Shown here piece after piece: positions 10,002 through 20,452 of a DNA stretch of 28,937 nucleotides (position 1 is the stretch's first letter; each line of letters opens with the position of its first letter). Under the pieces are notes generated by a model that searched no databases, was not told the DNA's origin, and saw only the letters and a program-made list of their open reading frames with translations. The translations under genes were made by a program, and so were the position numbers. The stretch comes from Zopfochytrium polystomum (Eukaryota > Chytridiomycota > Chytridiomycetes > Chytridiales > Chytridiaceae), in the NCBI GenBank assembly GCA_025765615.1, contig JAIVFJ010000516.1, positions 1 through 28,937 on the forward strand, given 5' to 3'.

Positions 10002-11183
10002 ATGCGGCTCGCCCCACGAACTCTGTTTGTTATCGCACTCTTGCTTGTTTCGGTCGCATTTTTTCCTGTGTGTACGTGCAGCCAATTCCCTCTTTCTTCC
10101 CCGCTCAAATTTTCTGATGATTGACTATCGCATTTTGTTCTTAGTGGTTGCTTTCTTCAGCGGAAACTCGGACACTTCCTTTGTAGCGTCGCTCTCCTAC
10201 GTCGAAGTCCGCTCTGCGCACCCAAGCATCGTGACAACACCGGGATTCTTGACGCTTTGGGTAAGTCACTGAGACCGTCATGTCCCTGGCTCTATGCCCT
10301 GTCCTCTACCCCGCAGTAGTGGGCATTGACACCTCCACCCCAGGGCTTTTGCATCACCTACATATTCAAGCCTCGGTGCTACCCAGCCACCTTCAGCCAA
10401 ATCCTCTCATCCCCCTACACCCTGCACCCACCAGACCCCACCAGCCGCTCTGCGACCCCCAACTGGAGCGAACTCGAAGTCCTCCGCTCCCTTCCTCAAA
10501 CCGTCAACCCCCTTGCCTTCCTCACAACCCTCCTCTCCCTCCCTCTCCTCGCCCTCACCTTCCTCTCCGCCGCTGTCGCCGCAACCTCATCCCAACCATC
10601 CTCAAGCGTCCGCACCGTCGCGGCAACCACCACCGCGACGCTCGCCGGCCTCGCCGCGACCGCGCTCCTCGTAGCGTTCGTCTGCACCACGGCATTCGGC
10701 GCGACAGTCAGCTCCCAGATCGCAGCCGCGTACGCGCCGATCCGTGTCGCCGCCTCTCTCAGCCCGTGGCTGCCGCTCGCGCAGGCGGCGGGCGCCGCGC
10801 TGCTCGCGGCGGCGGCGGCGGCCGCGGGGTGGGGCGCAGTCGTCGCGAAGCGGGAGCGTGCTGGATCGGCGGCGGCGGCTGCAAACAAAGACTTCGCCGC
10901 GACCCGAACCGTGCCCGCCGATCCCGGTAGCGCGTTGCCCGCGAGCAGCGACCAGTCCCCGCCGTTACCCGCAAAAGACGCGGAGACAGTGTACCCCGGC
11001 TGGGCGTACCCGACGGCCGAGTACTACACCGCCCCGCTCGAGCACGCCGCCGGGACGGGGGCACCCGGGACCGCGGCGGTTCCCGTGGCCGTGTACACCC
11101 GCCCGCCGCACGCTTCTCATTATGAACCGGTGGGGAGTAGCAGCGAAACGACGGCGGCGGCGGGGGTGGGGCCGGCGTTGTAG
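10002..11183 (+). CDS. SUR7/PalI-family four-pass membrane protein (paralog B)
   Basis: Exons are 10002-10071, 10145-10260 and 10344-11183, with introns of 73 nt (gtacgt...ttag) and 83 nt (gtaagt...cag), for 341 residues. The first exon encodes a hydrophobic segment (RTLFVIALLLVSVAFF). The loop holds AFFSGNS and ends LTLWGFCITYIFKPRC, again the LWxxC(n)C signature. Membrane segments 2-4 start at NPLAFLTTLLSLPLLALTFL, ATLAGLAATALLVAFVCTTA and PWLPLAQAAGAALLAAA. The tail is shorter than in paralog A, Ala/Pro-rich and without poly-Gln. Both introns are at the same positions and phases as in paralog A (phase 1 after the first membrane segment; between W and G of the signature), so the pair arose by duplication. 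After the stop (11181-11183) there is a T run at about 11187-11200. Confidence 0.85.
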
Positions 11184-13181
11184 ATTTTTTTTTTTTTTTT
11201 GTTTCCCCCCCTTCGGCTTCGGTGGGGATTCTCGACACAAAGCGGTGAATGCGTGGACCTCATCGACCCTTTTCTCCCCGTCCTCATTCTGTTCTTTCAC
11301 TCTCGAGATGCCAGCCCGAAAACTTCGCTTTCTTTACGTCGTTTTGCTTAACGCAGCCCTTCCCCCCAAATCCCGCACCCTACGACCCTCAGTCGACTTT
11401 TTCTTATTCCCGCACATCCTACCGAATCCTCGAATTTTTATTTGATCCGCCTCTCCCCATCAGCGCAGGAGGGTGCTACCTGCTCACAAACGCACACAAA
11501 AAGCACGGGGGGAATACCTGTGCTCTGGTATCGTTTTTATTTCTCCCATCCCATTTTCATTCCAAGTAAAACATTCTTACCCCCCCCCCCCCCCCCCTGC
11601 GCATTCAAATGCCGAACCAAAAACCCGACACCGGTTCTCCCCGACCCAACGACAGAGGCCGAAACTCAATTATACATTTCAAACCGGAAAAAAGAGCCTC
11701 CACGGCAACGGCGGGTCGACTCTGTTGCTCGGAAGCCGGCCTAGCCGCTGCTCCCTGCGCGCGCCCCGGACGGCCGAGGCCGACGTTTGAAAAACGCGCG
11801 GGTGACTTCAAAGCCGCAGCGGTCTGGCGGGCCACCCAAAAGGAGGGAAAAGTGGAGGTTTATAAGAACGGAGGTCCGACCATCGAGCAACGTGTGGCGT
11901 GTTTTGGGTTAGGAAATGAACGGCCTGGCGGGACTGGCGAATGTGATGGACTCTCCGTGTGGGGGATTTCACGTTCTGAGGCATTTTTCCCTGCCTGCCC
12001 GAACAACAGTTCAATGTGGTGCCTTTCGGCAGGGAGGGACAAACTCGTATCGCGAACACGTACAGTCCCTGACGTAAAGAATGTAGTTGGATCTTCCTTT
12101 GTGGCGTTCCGCCGTTGTGTTTCGACTCTTTGGGCTGCTGACCTTGATGAAACGTTGTTTGAGTGGATGAGAAACATAAGCTGGGTGTGTCGTGCTGAAT
12201 CAAACTCTGCTGTGAGCGTCGTCACATTCTTCATGTTGCATATGTTCGTGATTCTTTGTTCTGCCTGTATATGGTTTTTGGTTTTTTTCTTCTTTTTAGC
12301 TATTGTCTACGTCTCGGGAGTCTTTGTTACTAGAAAGAGCGTGAGGGAAGAAGTTCAGGAGGGTAAAGTGAGGAAAGGTACGATGGACTTGCTCAAGCTT
12401 GCGTATCATAACTGCGCGTGTGAAAGACAGGCCCACGGCTGTCACTTGCCAATTCCACGGTCGTACGTATGACAACGCTGCGCAGACAACCAAAACGGCC
12501 CACCAGTTCCACAAAAGAGGGGCACGTGAACAAAGGGCTGCCCGATCCTCTTTCGTGCACGAGTCCATGACTGATGCCGATTATGCATGGCGGAAGCATC
12601 GGGGCATGGGTGACACAGTGCGGGAAGTGGTGCGGATCTTGATTTTGTCTCTCCCCGAGTTGCTCGGCACTGGGAACTGTCTTTCCAAACAACCACACTC
12701 ACACACAAACACACACACACACACACACACGCACACACACACACACACACTCTCTCTCTCTCTCACTGTCTCTCTCTGTCTCTGTCTGTCCAGCGCTTTC
12801 AACACGCTTGTCGCTCGTCATTGTCACGTTGGCTGCCGCCAAGAACGAAGTCGAGTCTGCCTTGTGTCGAGTAACGAGCATCGAGATCGATGACGGCATT
12901 TTGTTTGACAGATTATTTGTTATTCACTTTCGCGCCCTGTCTTGCCTCGCACGCAATCGCGAAAATTCCAGAACATGAAAGAAAAAAAAGAAAATTTTCT
13001 TTGACCAGTGTCTTTCCCAAAGTCTGAGAGACAGACAGCTTGTGCACGTGAGAATGCGCAATCAAATAAATAATGGCGCGGGAGCTGTCTTTCCTCTTGG
13101 CACGCTGGGGTGGCAAACAGCGTAATTGCATCAAATCAGCACCATTCGTTCCCTATTACCCGCCCGCCAGGCCAGCCCCTC
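11184..13181. other. 2-kb spacer with poly-C and CA/CT microsatellites
   Basis: No gene that I can support. A run of 18 C lies at 11580-11597. An ATG-started frame at 11609-12472 (287 codons) has one hydrophobic stretch near its residues 201-240 but no domain, and its DNA shows intron-like pyrimidine tracts inside, so it is not called. A (CA)n tract followed by (TC)n covers about 12697-12784. Confidence 0.5.
12697..12784. repeat. Compound (CA)n(TC)n microsatellite
   Basis: About 25 ca units with two interruptions, then ct/tc units. No gene overlaps it. Confidence 0.95.
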
Positions 13182-13188
13182 TATATAG
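13182..13188 (+). promoter_or_regulatory. TATA box of the secreted-protein gene
   Basis: The sequence tatatag lies 72 bases upstream of the ATG at 13260, in an otherwise C-rich stretch. The leader between them is pyrimidine-rich and ends in the context cacgaccATGa. Position and context fit a strong focused promoter. Confidence 0.6.
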
Positions 13189-13259
13189 ATCGGGCAAATT
13201 CCCGAAAGATTGAATTCCTACTTCCCCCAACTGCACCCAATCTGCAAGCAGCCACGACC

Positions 13260-14150
13260 ATGAAGTTCCTCGCCAGCAGCGCCTGCATCCTCGCCTTGGC
13301 CTCCGCCTTTGTCCCCGCCCCCGCGGCGGCGACAGTGGTCCCCAAATCCATCACAAAGATCGACGCCGTCAACTCGACCACCTCGTCCCTGACCCTCAAA
13401 GCCACCTTCGACATCGCGTGGTCGGACCCGGCGGACCTGGGCACCCAACTCACCTTTGCGCTGTCCGCCGGCAGCGACGGGCCGAGCTACGCCACAGGCA
13501 TCCTAACGGTCCCACTGGCCCGCGACACGCCGAGCGCCGGGTCGGCGCTGACCGACGCCACGGTCGAGCTGTCGCCGCTCAGCCCGGCGGCCAAGTCAGG
13601 CGCGTGGGCGCTGCTGTCGTCGTACGCGTCCAACACGGGCGGGCAGGTGACGTTCCGGGACACCAAGACCAACTTGACGAGCAGCGTCGCCATCGGCGGC
13701 ACCGGCGCGGCCTCTGACGTGCTGCAGGCGGTGTGGCAGCGGGTGGATCTAAACGCGCTCGTGCTGAAGAAGAACAACGTGTCGGTGCTGGTCGGCAACC
13801 CGTTCCCGTCGCAGCCGCTGCAGTTCCGCGGAGTCGTGCTGAACGTGACGTCGACGGTTCCGCTGGCGAACGCGACGAACTTGACGCTCGCGAGCGTCGC
13901 CGTGCAGGACCTTGCCGGCCAGGGCCTGGGGTTCACGGTCCCCGCTGGCGCCGCGGCGCCGGTCAACTCGACGCTGCTGCCGACGCCGTACAATCTGACG
14001 CTCGCGCAGTGGCTGCAGTACATTTCGCAGTCGGTGCAAAACAAGTCTCTCCTGGTCGGCGTGTCGGCACAGGAGAGGGTCGCCATTGGGAACTTCGAGG
14101 CGGTGCTTTCGTTTAAAAAGATTGTCCCGTCTTGGGCGGATTTCTTTTAA
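13260..14150 (+). CDS. Secreted Cys-free glycoprotein, possibly LEA2/DUF3712-like
   Basis: A single exon of 296 residues. The frame is open further upstream, but the ATG at 13260 is chosen because it begins a clear signal peptide (MKFLASSACILALASAFVPA) with a likely cut after the AAA at 22-24, and because of the TATA box 72 bases before it. The mature protein has no Cys and nine N-X-S/T glycosylation sites (for example NSTT, NLTS, NVTS, NATN, NKSL). Sheet-like alternating patterns such as SLTLKATFDIAW and VVLNVTSTVPLANATNLTL recall LEA2/DUF3712-type secreted fungal domains; this is an inference without a search. The second-half motif YNLTLAQWLQYI is distinctive. Likely a cell-wall or extracellular protein. 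Confidence 0.75.
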   Translation: MKFLASSACILALASAFVPAPAAATVVPKSITKIDAVNSTTSSLTLKATFDIAWSDPADLGTQLTFALSAGSDGPSYATGILTVPLARDTPSAGSALTDATVELSPLSPAAKSGAWALLSSYASNTGGQVTFRDTKTNLTSSVAIGGTGAASDVLQAVWQRVDLNALVLKKNNVSVLVGNPFPSQPLQFRGVVLNVTSTVPLANATNLTLASVAVQDLAGQGLGFTVPAGAAAPVNSTLLPTPYNLTLAQWLQYISQSVQNKSLLVGVSAQERVAIGNFEAVLSFKKIVPSWADFF

Positions 14151-14492
14151 AAAAGAGTCCTGCGCTCCGTTTCTTCAGTAAAGTTTGCGCACAAACAAAT
14201 ATAGAAAGTGTGTTGATAAGATCCCCTTTTAGCTTTTCACGACTGCAAACGAGAATCCGGTTACGACGCGGCGTACTATGGCCCTGTGCGAATCCAAAGT
14301 GTCGATCAAGGCGCGCCACCTGCAATCCCCCCCATCAGCTCCTACCTTGGAATTGAAGAGCGTGGAGAACGTGTCCGTCGCGCGAGCGCTCTTCAGTAAT
14401 TTCTAACAATTTGTAAAAAAAAAACCATTTCTTGTTTGGTGAAAATGAGGTAAGCGAGTAGACAAAAAGAAAAAAAAAAAAAATTTCGAGAC
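14151..14492. other. Spacer between two plus-strand genes
   Basis: 3' region of the secreted-protein gene and promoter of the next gene. Poly-A stretches lie at about 14415-14424 and 14470-14483, the latter directly before the next ATG. No gene is seen. Confidence 0.5.
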
Positions 14493-15113
14493 ATGCAGTG
14501 CGCGTCGAAAACAAGCCGTGTCGACAGCGGATCCAAAGGCAGCCTGCAGACGAGGACCGTTGGTGCAAACGACGAGAGCCACGGGGCCGCTGCTCCCACT
14601 GCCGCTGCCGCTGCTGGTGCTGCTGCTGCTGCGGGGGGCTCGGTGCAGAACGGCCAGGCCAGCGCCGCCGCCGCCAGCACGCAAGCACCCGCGGCCGACA
14701 CTCGAGGTGATCAAGCCTTGCAGCATTGCCTTCAGTTAACTTGCGCCAACGCTTCCTGCGCCCCAACCTCCTTTCTCCATGGCACCAGATGATCAGCGAG
14801 CGAAAGCCGCGGCTCGCATTCGCGTGACTCTCGAAAGAGTAAGTGCCGATTGCTGTGCCCTTCCTTGTTTGCGATAAACTCCGACGGCAACCCCACCTTG
14901 GCCCAGGTTCAGCACTCGACGGATCAAGCCATGAAGATCATGCAAGAGCTGGTAGCCGTCCGTACGCTCGGCCAAGAGTCGCTCAGTGACGAGCAGAAGC
15001 GCGCGATCGACGGTTGGAAGGCGATGATGGAGAGGCTCGTCGGCGGCGTGGCGGCGGTGTCGGCCGAATGGGAGGCGATGGAGGCTTTGGAGCTGGGACG
15101 GAAGGACGCATGA
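14493..15113 (+). CDS. Small hypothetical protein: Ala-rich disordered start, helical C-terminal half
   Basis: Exons are 14493-14706, 14789-14838 and 14907-15113. Introns of 82 nt (gtgatc...cag) and 68 nt (gtaagt...cag) are in matching phases (1, then 0), giving 156 residues. Residues 1-71 are low-complexity Ala/Gly/Ser. The second half (from about residue 75) is predicted by eye to be helical and charged (for example QAMKIMQELVAVRTLGQESL and AIDGWKAMMERLVGG), possibly a short coiled coil. No family was recognised. The ATG context is gagacATGc after an A-rich leader. The three-exon structure with regular short introns supports a real gene. Confidence 0.65.
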
Positions 15114-17490
15114 TTATGCCTGTGGCCAATCGATTACGTAAACTTATGAAAGACAGACACGAAAAAACCGCAAAAAAGGCAAGCCAAATAGAACTTACTT
15201 TTTTACTTCGCGTTCTCTCGGCACTCAGCACCAAAAGCGGAAGGTACGGCCTGCATAAGACAGAGTATTTGATCAGCTGGTCGACAAGCTTTGGTGCTGG
15301 ACGCCGTTCAAAGGCACGTGGAAAGGCGACTTCGGCAAGCAAATCTCAAGCCCTAGAGGCTGCCTGTCGGACGCAGGCAAAGTAGCGGCTGAATGTTCGC
15401 CACTTGATCAGTTCTCAGGGTGGAACTCGTTGCAGTTTGTCAGGGTGTCGGCTCACTTGAATATTCAAATCCGCACCGATGGGTTGGTCGACGGATCTTC
15501 ACATCCGTTGAAATCGGCGTTGCTGTCCTCCTTGGAACTGGGAAAATTCACAACGCGGCGCAGCTTGGAGATTGAACGCTGCCGCACGACCACACGCACA
15601 AAGTTTGACCCCACCGCGACATGCCCTCACGCGACGACCCCGATCAGCCACACGGCCACCCCACCGAATCCCTCCCCCACACCGATCACCGCGATCGCCT
15701 CTCGCCCTTACCTTCCGAGATCGCGCACTGCATCGTCGTGTGCGTCGCAGACCTGCGCATCCAAGCTATGGTCCGGCCTCGCCTCGCGATGCGCACTGGC
15801 GGGCCTTGGTTTTTGTACTTTCCACACAGCTGGCCTGCAGACGCTTAAGATGATGGCCGTCCAGTCGTGCCTTTTCGCAAAATATGCCGAGATATAATGG
15901 AATCCCGATGACGACTGTGAGCCGGATGAGAGTTATATGGTGGAGATGTGGCAATGACAAATCTGGAGCGCAGCACCACCACCGTGGCAAGTGTGCCGCG
16001 ATGGAGGCAAGCTTACGATACTAACTTCGAATGCTCACTGTAAAGACCACCAAAACAAAGGAAGCATCAACACCAGTGTCAACAGAAATGTGAGTGCTCT
16101 CAGTTTCATTGTGGCATCTATCTCAAGCCCCTGCTCATCAAGGTTGAGAAAACTGCGATCGCCCAGCAAGCCAAAAGCGTTAAAGGAGGAAAGCGGGGGT
16201 TGCGAGGTGTGGAGATGAGGGGTGGCTGAAGGAGCAAGCGACTTCTGGGCGGCACCCCAGTTGCCTGAAGCGGCAAAAGAACGGACTGCCGGAAAGGGTG
16301 GCGTGCAATGGCACCCACGTTTTTCGGGACAGGTCCGCAGTTTCCCAGGAAAGGGTTCGGGCTTTCTGGATGGGTCTATGTTGAATAAATTTAAAATCCA
16401 TTTCCTACCAAAATCCAGCAGGGGACCTGCCAGATCCAAAAGAAACCGAGCCAGTGGCGGAAACAGATCTCTAGGAGTTTTAACAAAACAGAAAGCTGCA
16501 GTTAGATCTGCTTCAAGAGGTCTCAATACCAACAACAACCCAGAAGAACATGTTACGGGTAGCTGCAGAGATGGTTTTCTCTGGAAATGCTTTGCTTTAT
16601 AAAATTTCAATTCATCGCTCAACCTACCTCAAAGAGCCATCCCAGACCCAACGTGGTTGGGTTTGGCTAAGGGGATGTTCTGAATTCTGTTTGTCCTGGG
16701 AGTTGGAATGCATTGGGCTTTGCCAGTCTGGAGAGCTCTTTGCATCACGATTCCCCAGGAACTGTCAACAAGAAGACTCCTGAATGACGACTCCAACAGA
16801 AATGGGATCCCCAAGGCAAACTCCTTTTTTGGTGCTCCTCATAAACAAAATGACTGTGATGCAGTTTTACTGGACGCCCTCCAGTTACATCAGACAACAC
16901 CAGTGTCAGGAAAATCATGCCTACAGCCGAATCTAGCCGACTCTTAGAGAATTGAGGATATTTGCGATGGGCATCACAGTACATGGAGTTTACGTAACCG
17001 TGGACTTGGGATCGGGAGACGGAAATGGCGGTAAGCCCAGGTTTATCGTTACACAAGCGTAGAGTGCATTTTAGTAGAAAGTTCAACCCGCGTTGCGAGT
17101 TGGACACCGTATCGGTGAAGTTTCTGTCGCTTTAAGTTACATGTTGGTGGGGAGGAAGAGGTCGGTGGCGCGACCCTGGCAAGCAGCAAAGCTTGAGGCT
17201 GCGAATCGGACGCTGTCTGCGGGTCCTGAGATTGCGATTTTTCGATATCACAAGTGCTTTCTTTGTTTTTTCCCGTATGACTTTTCTTCCTCCAAAGGCC
17301 ACGCTGCCATCTGAAAATTTCACCACACATGTAGAATCGACCAAAGATCCTGGTCTGCATGTTGGATCGGATGGGGAGGGTCCAAATCTTGCGATCTGAC
17401 AACTCGCAGTGGGATGAGTTCTTTTCATTTTTTGCTCCAGTATCATCAATACTGACATGTCGTAGGCCCAAAGGGAAATCGCAAGCATCA
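15114..17490. other. Spacer with one F-box-like relic and unassigned repeats
   Basis: Apart from the relic at 15621-15848, no gene is supported. An open frame of about 195 codons on the minus strand (16622-16035) has no start ATG and ends in a hydrophobic stretch. A small hairpin (acccaac/gttgggt) lies near 16650. The 100 bases before 17491 are AT-rich and may be promoter. Confidence 0.4.
15621..15848 (+). pseudogene. F-box-like relic, copy 1
   Basis: A 75-codon frame begins MPSRDDPDQPHGHPTE and continues to LSPLPSEIAHCIVVCVADLR, which resembles the LPxEI...I start of an F-box. It then stops. The same sequence with differences recurs at about 18985-19060 and 19611-19800, each broken in a different way. 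The copies share the block gatcagccacac (or close variants), the stretch SPLPSEIAH and a downstream TGGP block. Probably remnants of a dispersed F-box gene family rather than an active gene. Confidence 0.55.
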
Positions 17491-18861
17491 ATGCCACTCC
17501 TGGTGGCGGAGTCGCTGTACTCTCGCTCGCCACTTCTCTGCTTTCCCCCTTCCCTCCTCGTCGATGCTATCGCCCCTTACCTCTCGGACACCGACATTGT
17601 GCGGCTCGCCTGTACCTGCCGTTCCCTGTCCTGGTTGACAGCCGACGATCGTACCGCTCACTGCCATCACATTTCGAACAAAGCCGCGCTGTCTGCATCG
17701 CATCCCCCGCAGACTTTCCTCATCACCATCCCCTGGCGCCGCCGCTGCCGACCCCCGTTTGCACGCCTGCCCGCCGGAAACGTCTTGGGCGACGAAAGCG
17801 ATCCCACGACTTGGGCCTGCCTTTCCCACGTGCTGTCCGCCTTGCCCAGCTTCGGGCCGTCGTTACCGCCTCCAGCCCGACTGAACGTCGACCCACGAAC
17901 ATCACCTCCAGAGAGCGAGGATGACCAAGGCCCACTCCGGCGTTTCCTGCAGCAGGCCGCGGTTCTCACCATCCTGCGCGGGCTCGATCTGCTTCCCCAC
18001 CGTCGGGGGGACAATCCAGATCACGCAGAGAGACCTTTTGGCCGCACTTTCGAAGCGTGGTTCCAGTGCGACCCCAACACCGGCGGCGATGACTGCGGCG
18101 CCGTGGACTGCGACTTTTTCTCAGCGGCTCAGTCGTACTCCGGCGGCGTAATCATGGGTTTCCAGAGCGTCGGCGACAAGGGCTTCATCTCTGCCAACCT
18201 TCACCCTCGCCTTTCCGGCTTAGTACACTACCACATCCGGGTCCCGCTCTTGGTGGTCGACCCGATCTCAGGTTGCGTCCGCTCTACCATTACGAACCAA
18301 GTTCCATTTCGGAATCGGAAAGATCTGGTTCTGACGGGTGGGTCACGCGTGACGGACGGACGTTGGCACCATGCCGCGCTCAGGTTGGAGGTGCAAAGCG
18401 CAGGCGTCCTCCGCCGCGCAACCCTCTTTGTGGACGGCATGGAAGTGGATGCCGGGGAACCCCCTCCAATCTTTACCCGAGGCTGCGTGACGGTTGGGAC
18501 GGGAGCGGTTCGCAACCCTTTTTCGGTCGACCCACCAAATTCTGCAAGCCGAATCATTGCCCTCCCGTTCAAAGGGAAAATTGTTGCTGCTCGAGCTTGG
18601 GGGCGGCCTGTTCGAGATATTCGAGCGCTTTTCGAGATGAGGGAGGACGGCGGACAGGGTCATGTTGTCTTGGACGGCGCTGGAGGTGGTGCAGCGCTCC
18701 TGCAAATGGCAGCCGATTTGAAGAGTGGCCGCAGAGTCGACCGGACTCTGACAGAGCGGCTTTCAGGCCCTGAGGAGTTTGGGCACGATGACGGGGTGGT
18801 GTGCTACTTCCCCATTCTTTCAGACTTTTGTGAGCGCGTGGCTCTGTACTGCGAACAATGA
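17491..18861 (+). CDS. F-box protein with a C-terminal LamG-like (concanavalin-fold) domain
   Basis: A single exon of 456 residues from the ATG at 17491 (context gcatcaATGc). The frame is open back to an ATG at 17359, but that stretch is AT-rich and non-conserved in look, so the later start is preferred. F-box at residues 15-50: FPPSLLVDAIAPYLSDTDIV followed by RLACTCRSLSWL. From about 185 to 378 is a LamG-like domain: GRTFEAWFQ, GGVIMGFQ, DGRWHHAALRLEV, LFVDGMEVD, VTVGTG, PFKGKIVAARAWGRPV. The WHH and FVDG motifs are characteristic. F-box proteins are substrate adaptors of SCF ubiquitin ligases. The LamG-like part would be the substrate- or ligand-binding module (inference). There is no signal peptide, so it is intracellular. 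Confidence 0.82.
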   Translation: MPLLVAESLYSRSPLLCFPPSLLVDAIAPYLSDTDIVRLACTCRSLSWLTADDRTAHCHHISNKAALSASHPPQTFLITIPWRRRCRPPFARLPAGNVLGDESDPTTWACLSHVLSALPSFGPSLPPPARLNVDPRTSPPESEDDQGPLRRFLQQAAVLTILRGLDLLPHRRGDNPDHAERPFGRTFEAWFQCDPNTGGDDCGAVDCDFFSAAQSYSGGVIMGFQSVGDKGFISANLHPRLSGLVHYHIRVPLLVVDPISGCVRSTITNQVPFRNRKDLVLTGGSRVTDGRWHHAALRLEVQSAGVLRRATLFVDGMEVDAGEPPPIFTRGCVTVGTGAVRNPFSVDPPNSASRIIALPFKGKIVAARAWGRPVRDIRALFEMREDGGQGHVVLDGAGGGAALLQMAADLKSGRRVDRTLTERLSGPEEFGHDDGVVCYFPILSDFCERVALYCEQ

Positions 18862-18939
18862 TGTAACTGCGGAAGAAAGCTCTTTTCAGGGAGAGCTTTG
18901 GCCCGTTGCCGCCCTTGGAGCTGGGAAACTCTATAAATC

Positions 18940-19080
18940 TGTCGATTGCCAACCCCACACCACGAGCGTGTCCCACCGCCCTTACGAGACGAATCCCCTG
19001 ATCAGCCACACCGCCACCCCACTGAGCCGATCCCCACACGTATCCCGGCGATCGCCTCTCCAACTTCCCTTCACAGAGAG
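18940..19080 (+). pseudogene. F-box-like relic, copy 2 (leader only)
   Basis: The stretch around 18985-19060 encodes DESPDQPHRHPTEPIP in one frame, clearly related to DDPDQPHGHPTESLP of copy 1. The F-box-like part is replaced after about 19065. No usable start or stop in frame. Confidence 0.5.
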
Positions 19081-19240
19081 ACATTCAGCCATGGAAATAT
19101 CCGTGGACTGATTTCGGAGGTTGCTGATCTATTTTCTACCTCTTTCTCCATAGAGTAAGCGCGTCATGACTCTCCTCGATTTTGGAGATGGAATACCCCA
19201 TGCCAATCACTTTGGAATGTTCCTTCTATTTTTCACTAGA
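19081..19240. repeat. Segmental duplication, left copy
   Basis: Contains acattcagccatgg, then gttgctgat, the block agagtaagcgcgtcatgact, and ccatgccaatcactttggaa. The same order of blocks with point differences occurs at 19993-20130. Confidence 0.75.
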
Positions 19241-19610
19241 TTTTTTTTTTCTTTTGTCGGATGTTATTTGAGTCGGCGAACGAGAGAAGCGAAAATATGC
19301 TTCTGCTCCAATTGTTACGGTAATGACGGAGCCAGTTCGTGGCCCGGTCTATGTCTCTCGTAAGGCGCCATTTGTCACACACAGTTCCGCCCGCTCCAAC
19401 TGTACAACTCCCCATTTCGCGTAAATTCAGCAGCGAGATTATGCATTTAAATGAACGCGTTGCAAGTCGCCGAAAACTGTCGGCACACATCAGGGCAACC
19501 TGCATTTGCACACACATCCTCATGCATGACATGTGGATTATAAATGGCTTGTTGATCGACAATTTCCGGTCCACGACGGGTCCGAGTCAGCTCCTAATCC
19601 TACGGGCGCC

Positions 19611-19830
19611 ATGCCATTTAGCGACATCCCCGATCATGCACGACATCACCCCTCCGAAGCCCTCCCCCGCACGGATCCCTCGCCGCTCGCCCTTACCTTC
19701 CGAGATTGCCCACCGCTTCGTCGCGTGCATCGCAGACCACCGGGCTATAGTCCTCTCTCTTCGCATTATGCTCACTGGCGGCCCTTGTTTCTTGCGCGCT
19801 GGAACAGCGTGCGGATGCGAATGATTGATG
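19611..19830 (+). pseudogene. F-box-like relic, copy 3
   Basis: The ATG at 19611 opens MPFSDIPDHARHHPSEALPR, parallel to the start of copy 1. A shift of frame near 19680 moves the continuation RSPLPSEIAHRFVACIADH into the frame that ends at 19824. The shared SPLPSEIAH stretch and the TGGP block after it show common descent with copy 1. Confidence 0.6.
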
Positions 19831-19992
19831 CGCACGCACGAGGTGACCGATTGCAAGCTGGCGGCAACGAAGCCATCGATTCCGAGGGACGCGCGTCGCC
19901 GCCGCCGCCAACGCAATTTTAACGAGTCTGCACCAATGTTTCGTCCCCCGAGCATGGACAACAGCGCCATCTTTATCTCCAAGTCAACAATG

Positions 19993-20130
19993 AGAGAGAT
20001 TCAGCCATGGATGATGTTGCTGATACATTTTCAACCTCCTTCTCCAGAGTAAGCTAGTCATGACTGTCCTCGAGGATATGGAATACCCTATGCCAGTCAC
20101 TTTGGAATTTTTCTTCATTTTTGTTCCTCC
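19993..20130. repeat. Segmental duplication, right copy
   Basis: Mirrors 19081-19240 in the same orientation: gattcagccatgg, gttgctgat, agagtaagctagtcatgact, tatgccagtcactttggaat. About 0.9 kb separates the copies. Confidence 0.75.
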
Positions 20131-20452
20131 AGTCAGTCTGAGAAAATAAAATGCATAATCCACTCCCCAGCAGAAGATGGGAGACGCGCAGACGTGGTGG
20201 CTGGTGTCACGACGGGTGTATCGCCCTGCGCGGTACTGACACCGCCCCTATCGTGCGGGCTGCGCCAATGCGTGTTTGACAGATTGACCCTTGAAACTGC
20301 GTTGTGGTCGCCAAATCGATGGTACGATAAGCTTTTCCATTAACGCTGGGAGAATACAGTTAAACATTCAGGTTGCACCACTATGATTGCATTTATGCAG
20401 GCAAAACTTTCAAAATTTCCTCTGCCACAGCACCACATTGATTTGCCATGCT

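Larger units (their letters stand above)
18862..20452. other. Spacer with two F-box-like relics and a segmental duplication
   Basis: No intact gene. The relics and duplicated blocks are listed separately. Bases 20130-20452 hold nothing recognisable apart from the 3' end of the next gene on the minus strand. Confidence 0.5.

Noticed and set aside
11609..12472. 287-codon open frame with a hydrophobic stretch
   Set aside because: No domain, and the hydrophobic part is encoded by T-rich DNA ending in ctttttag, which looks like intron or spacer. Such frames are common in GC-rich DNA.
12399..12893. His/Thr and Ser/Leu repeat frame
   Set aside because: Product of the (CA)n(TC)n microsatellite.
16035..16622. 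195-codon frame with a hydrophobic end on the minus strand
   Set aside because: No ATG at its start, no domain, and the DNA contains stop-rich flanks.
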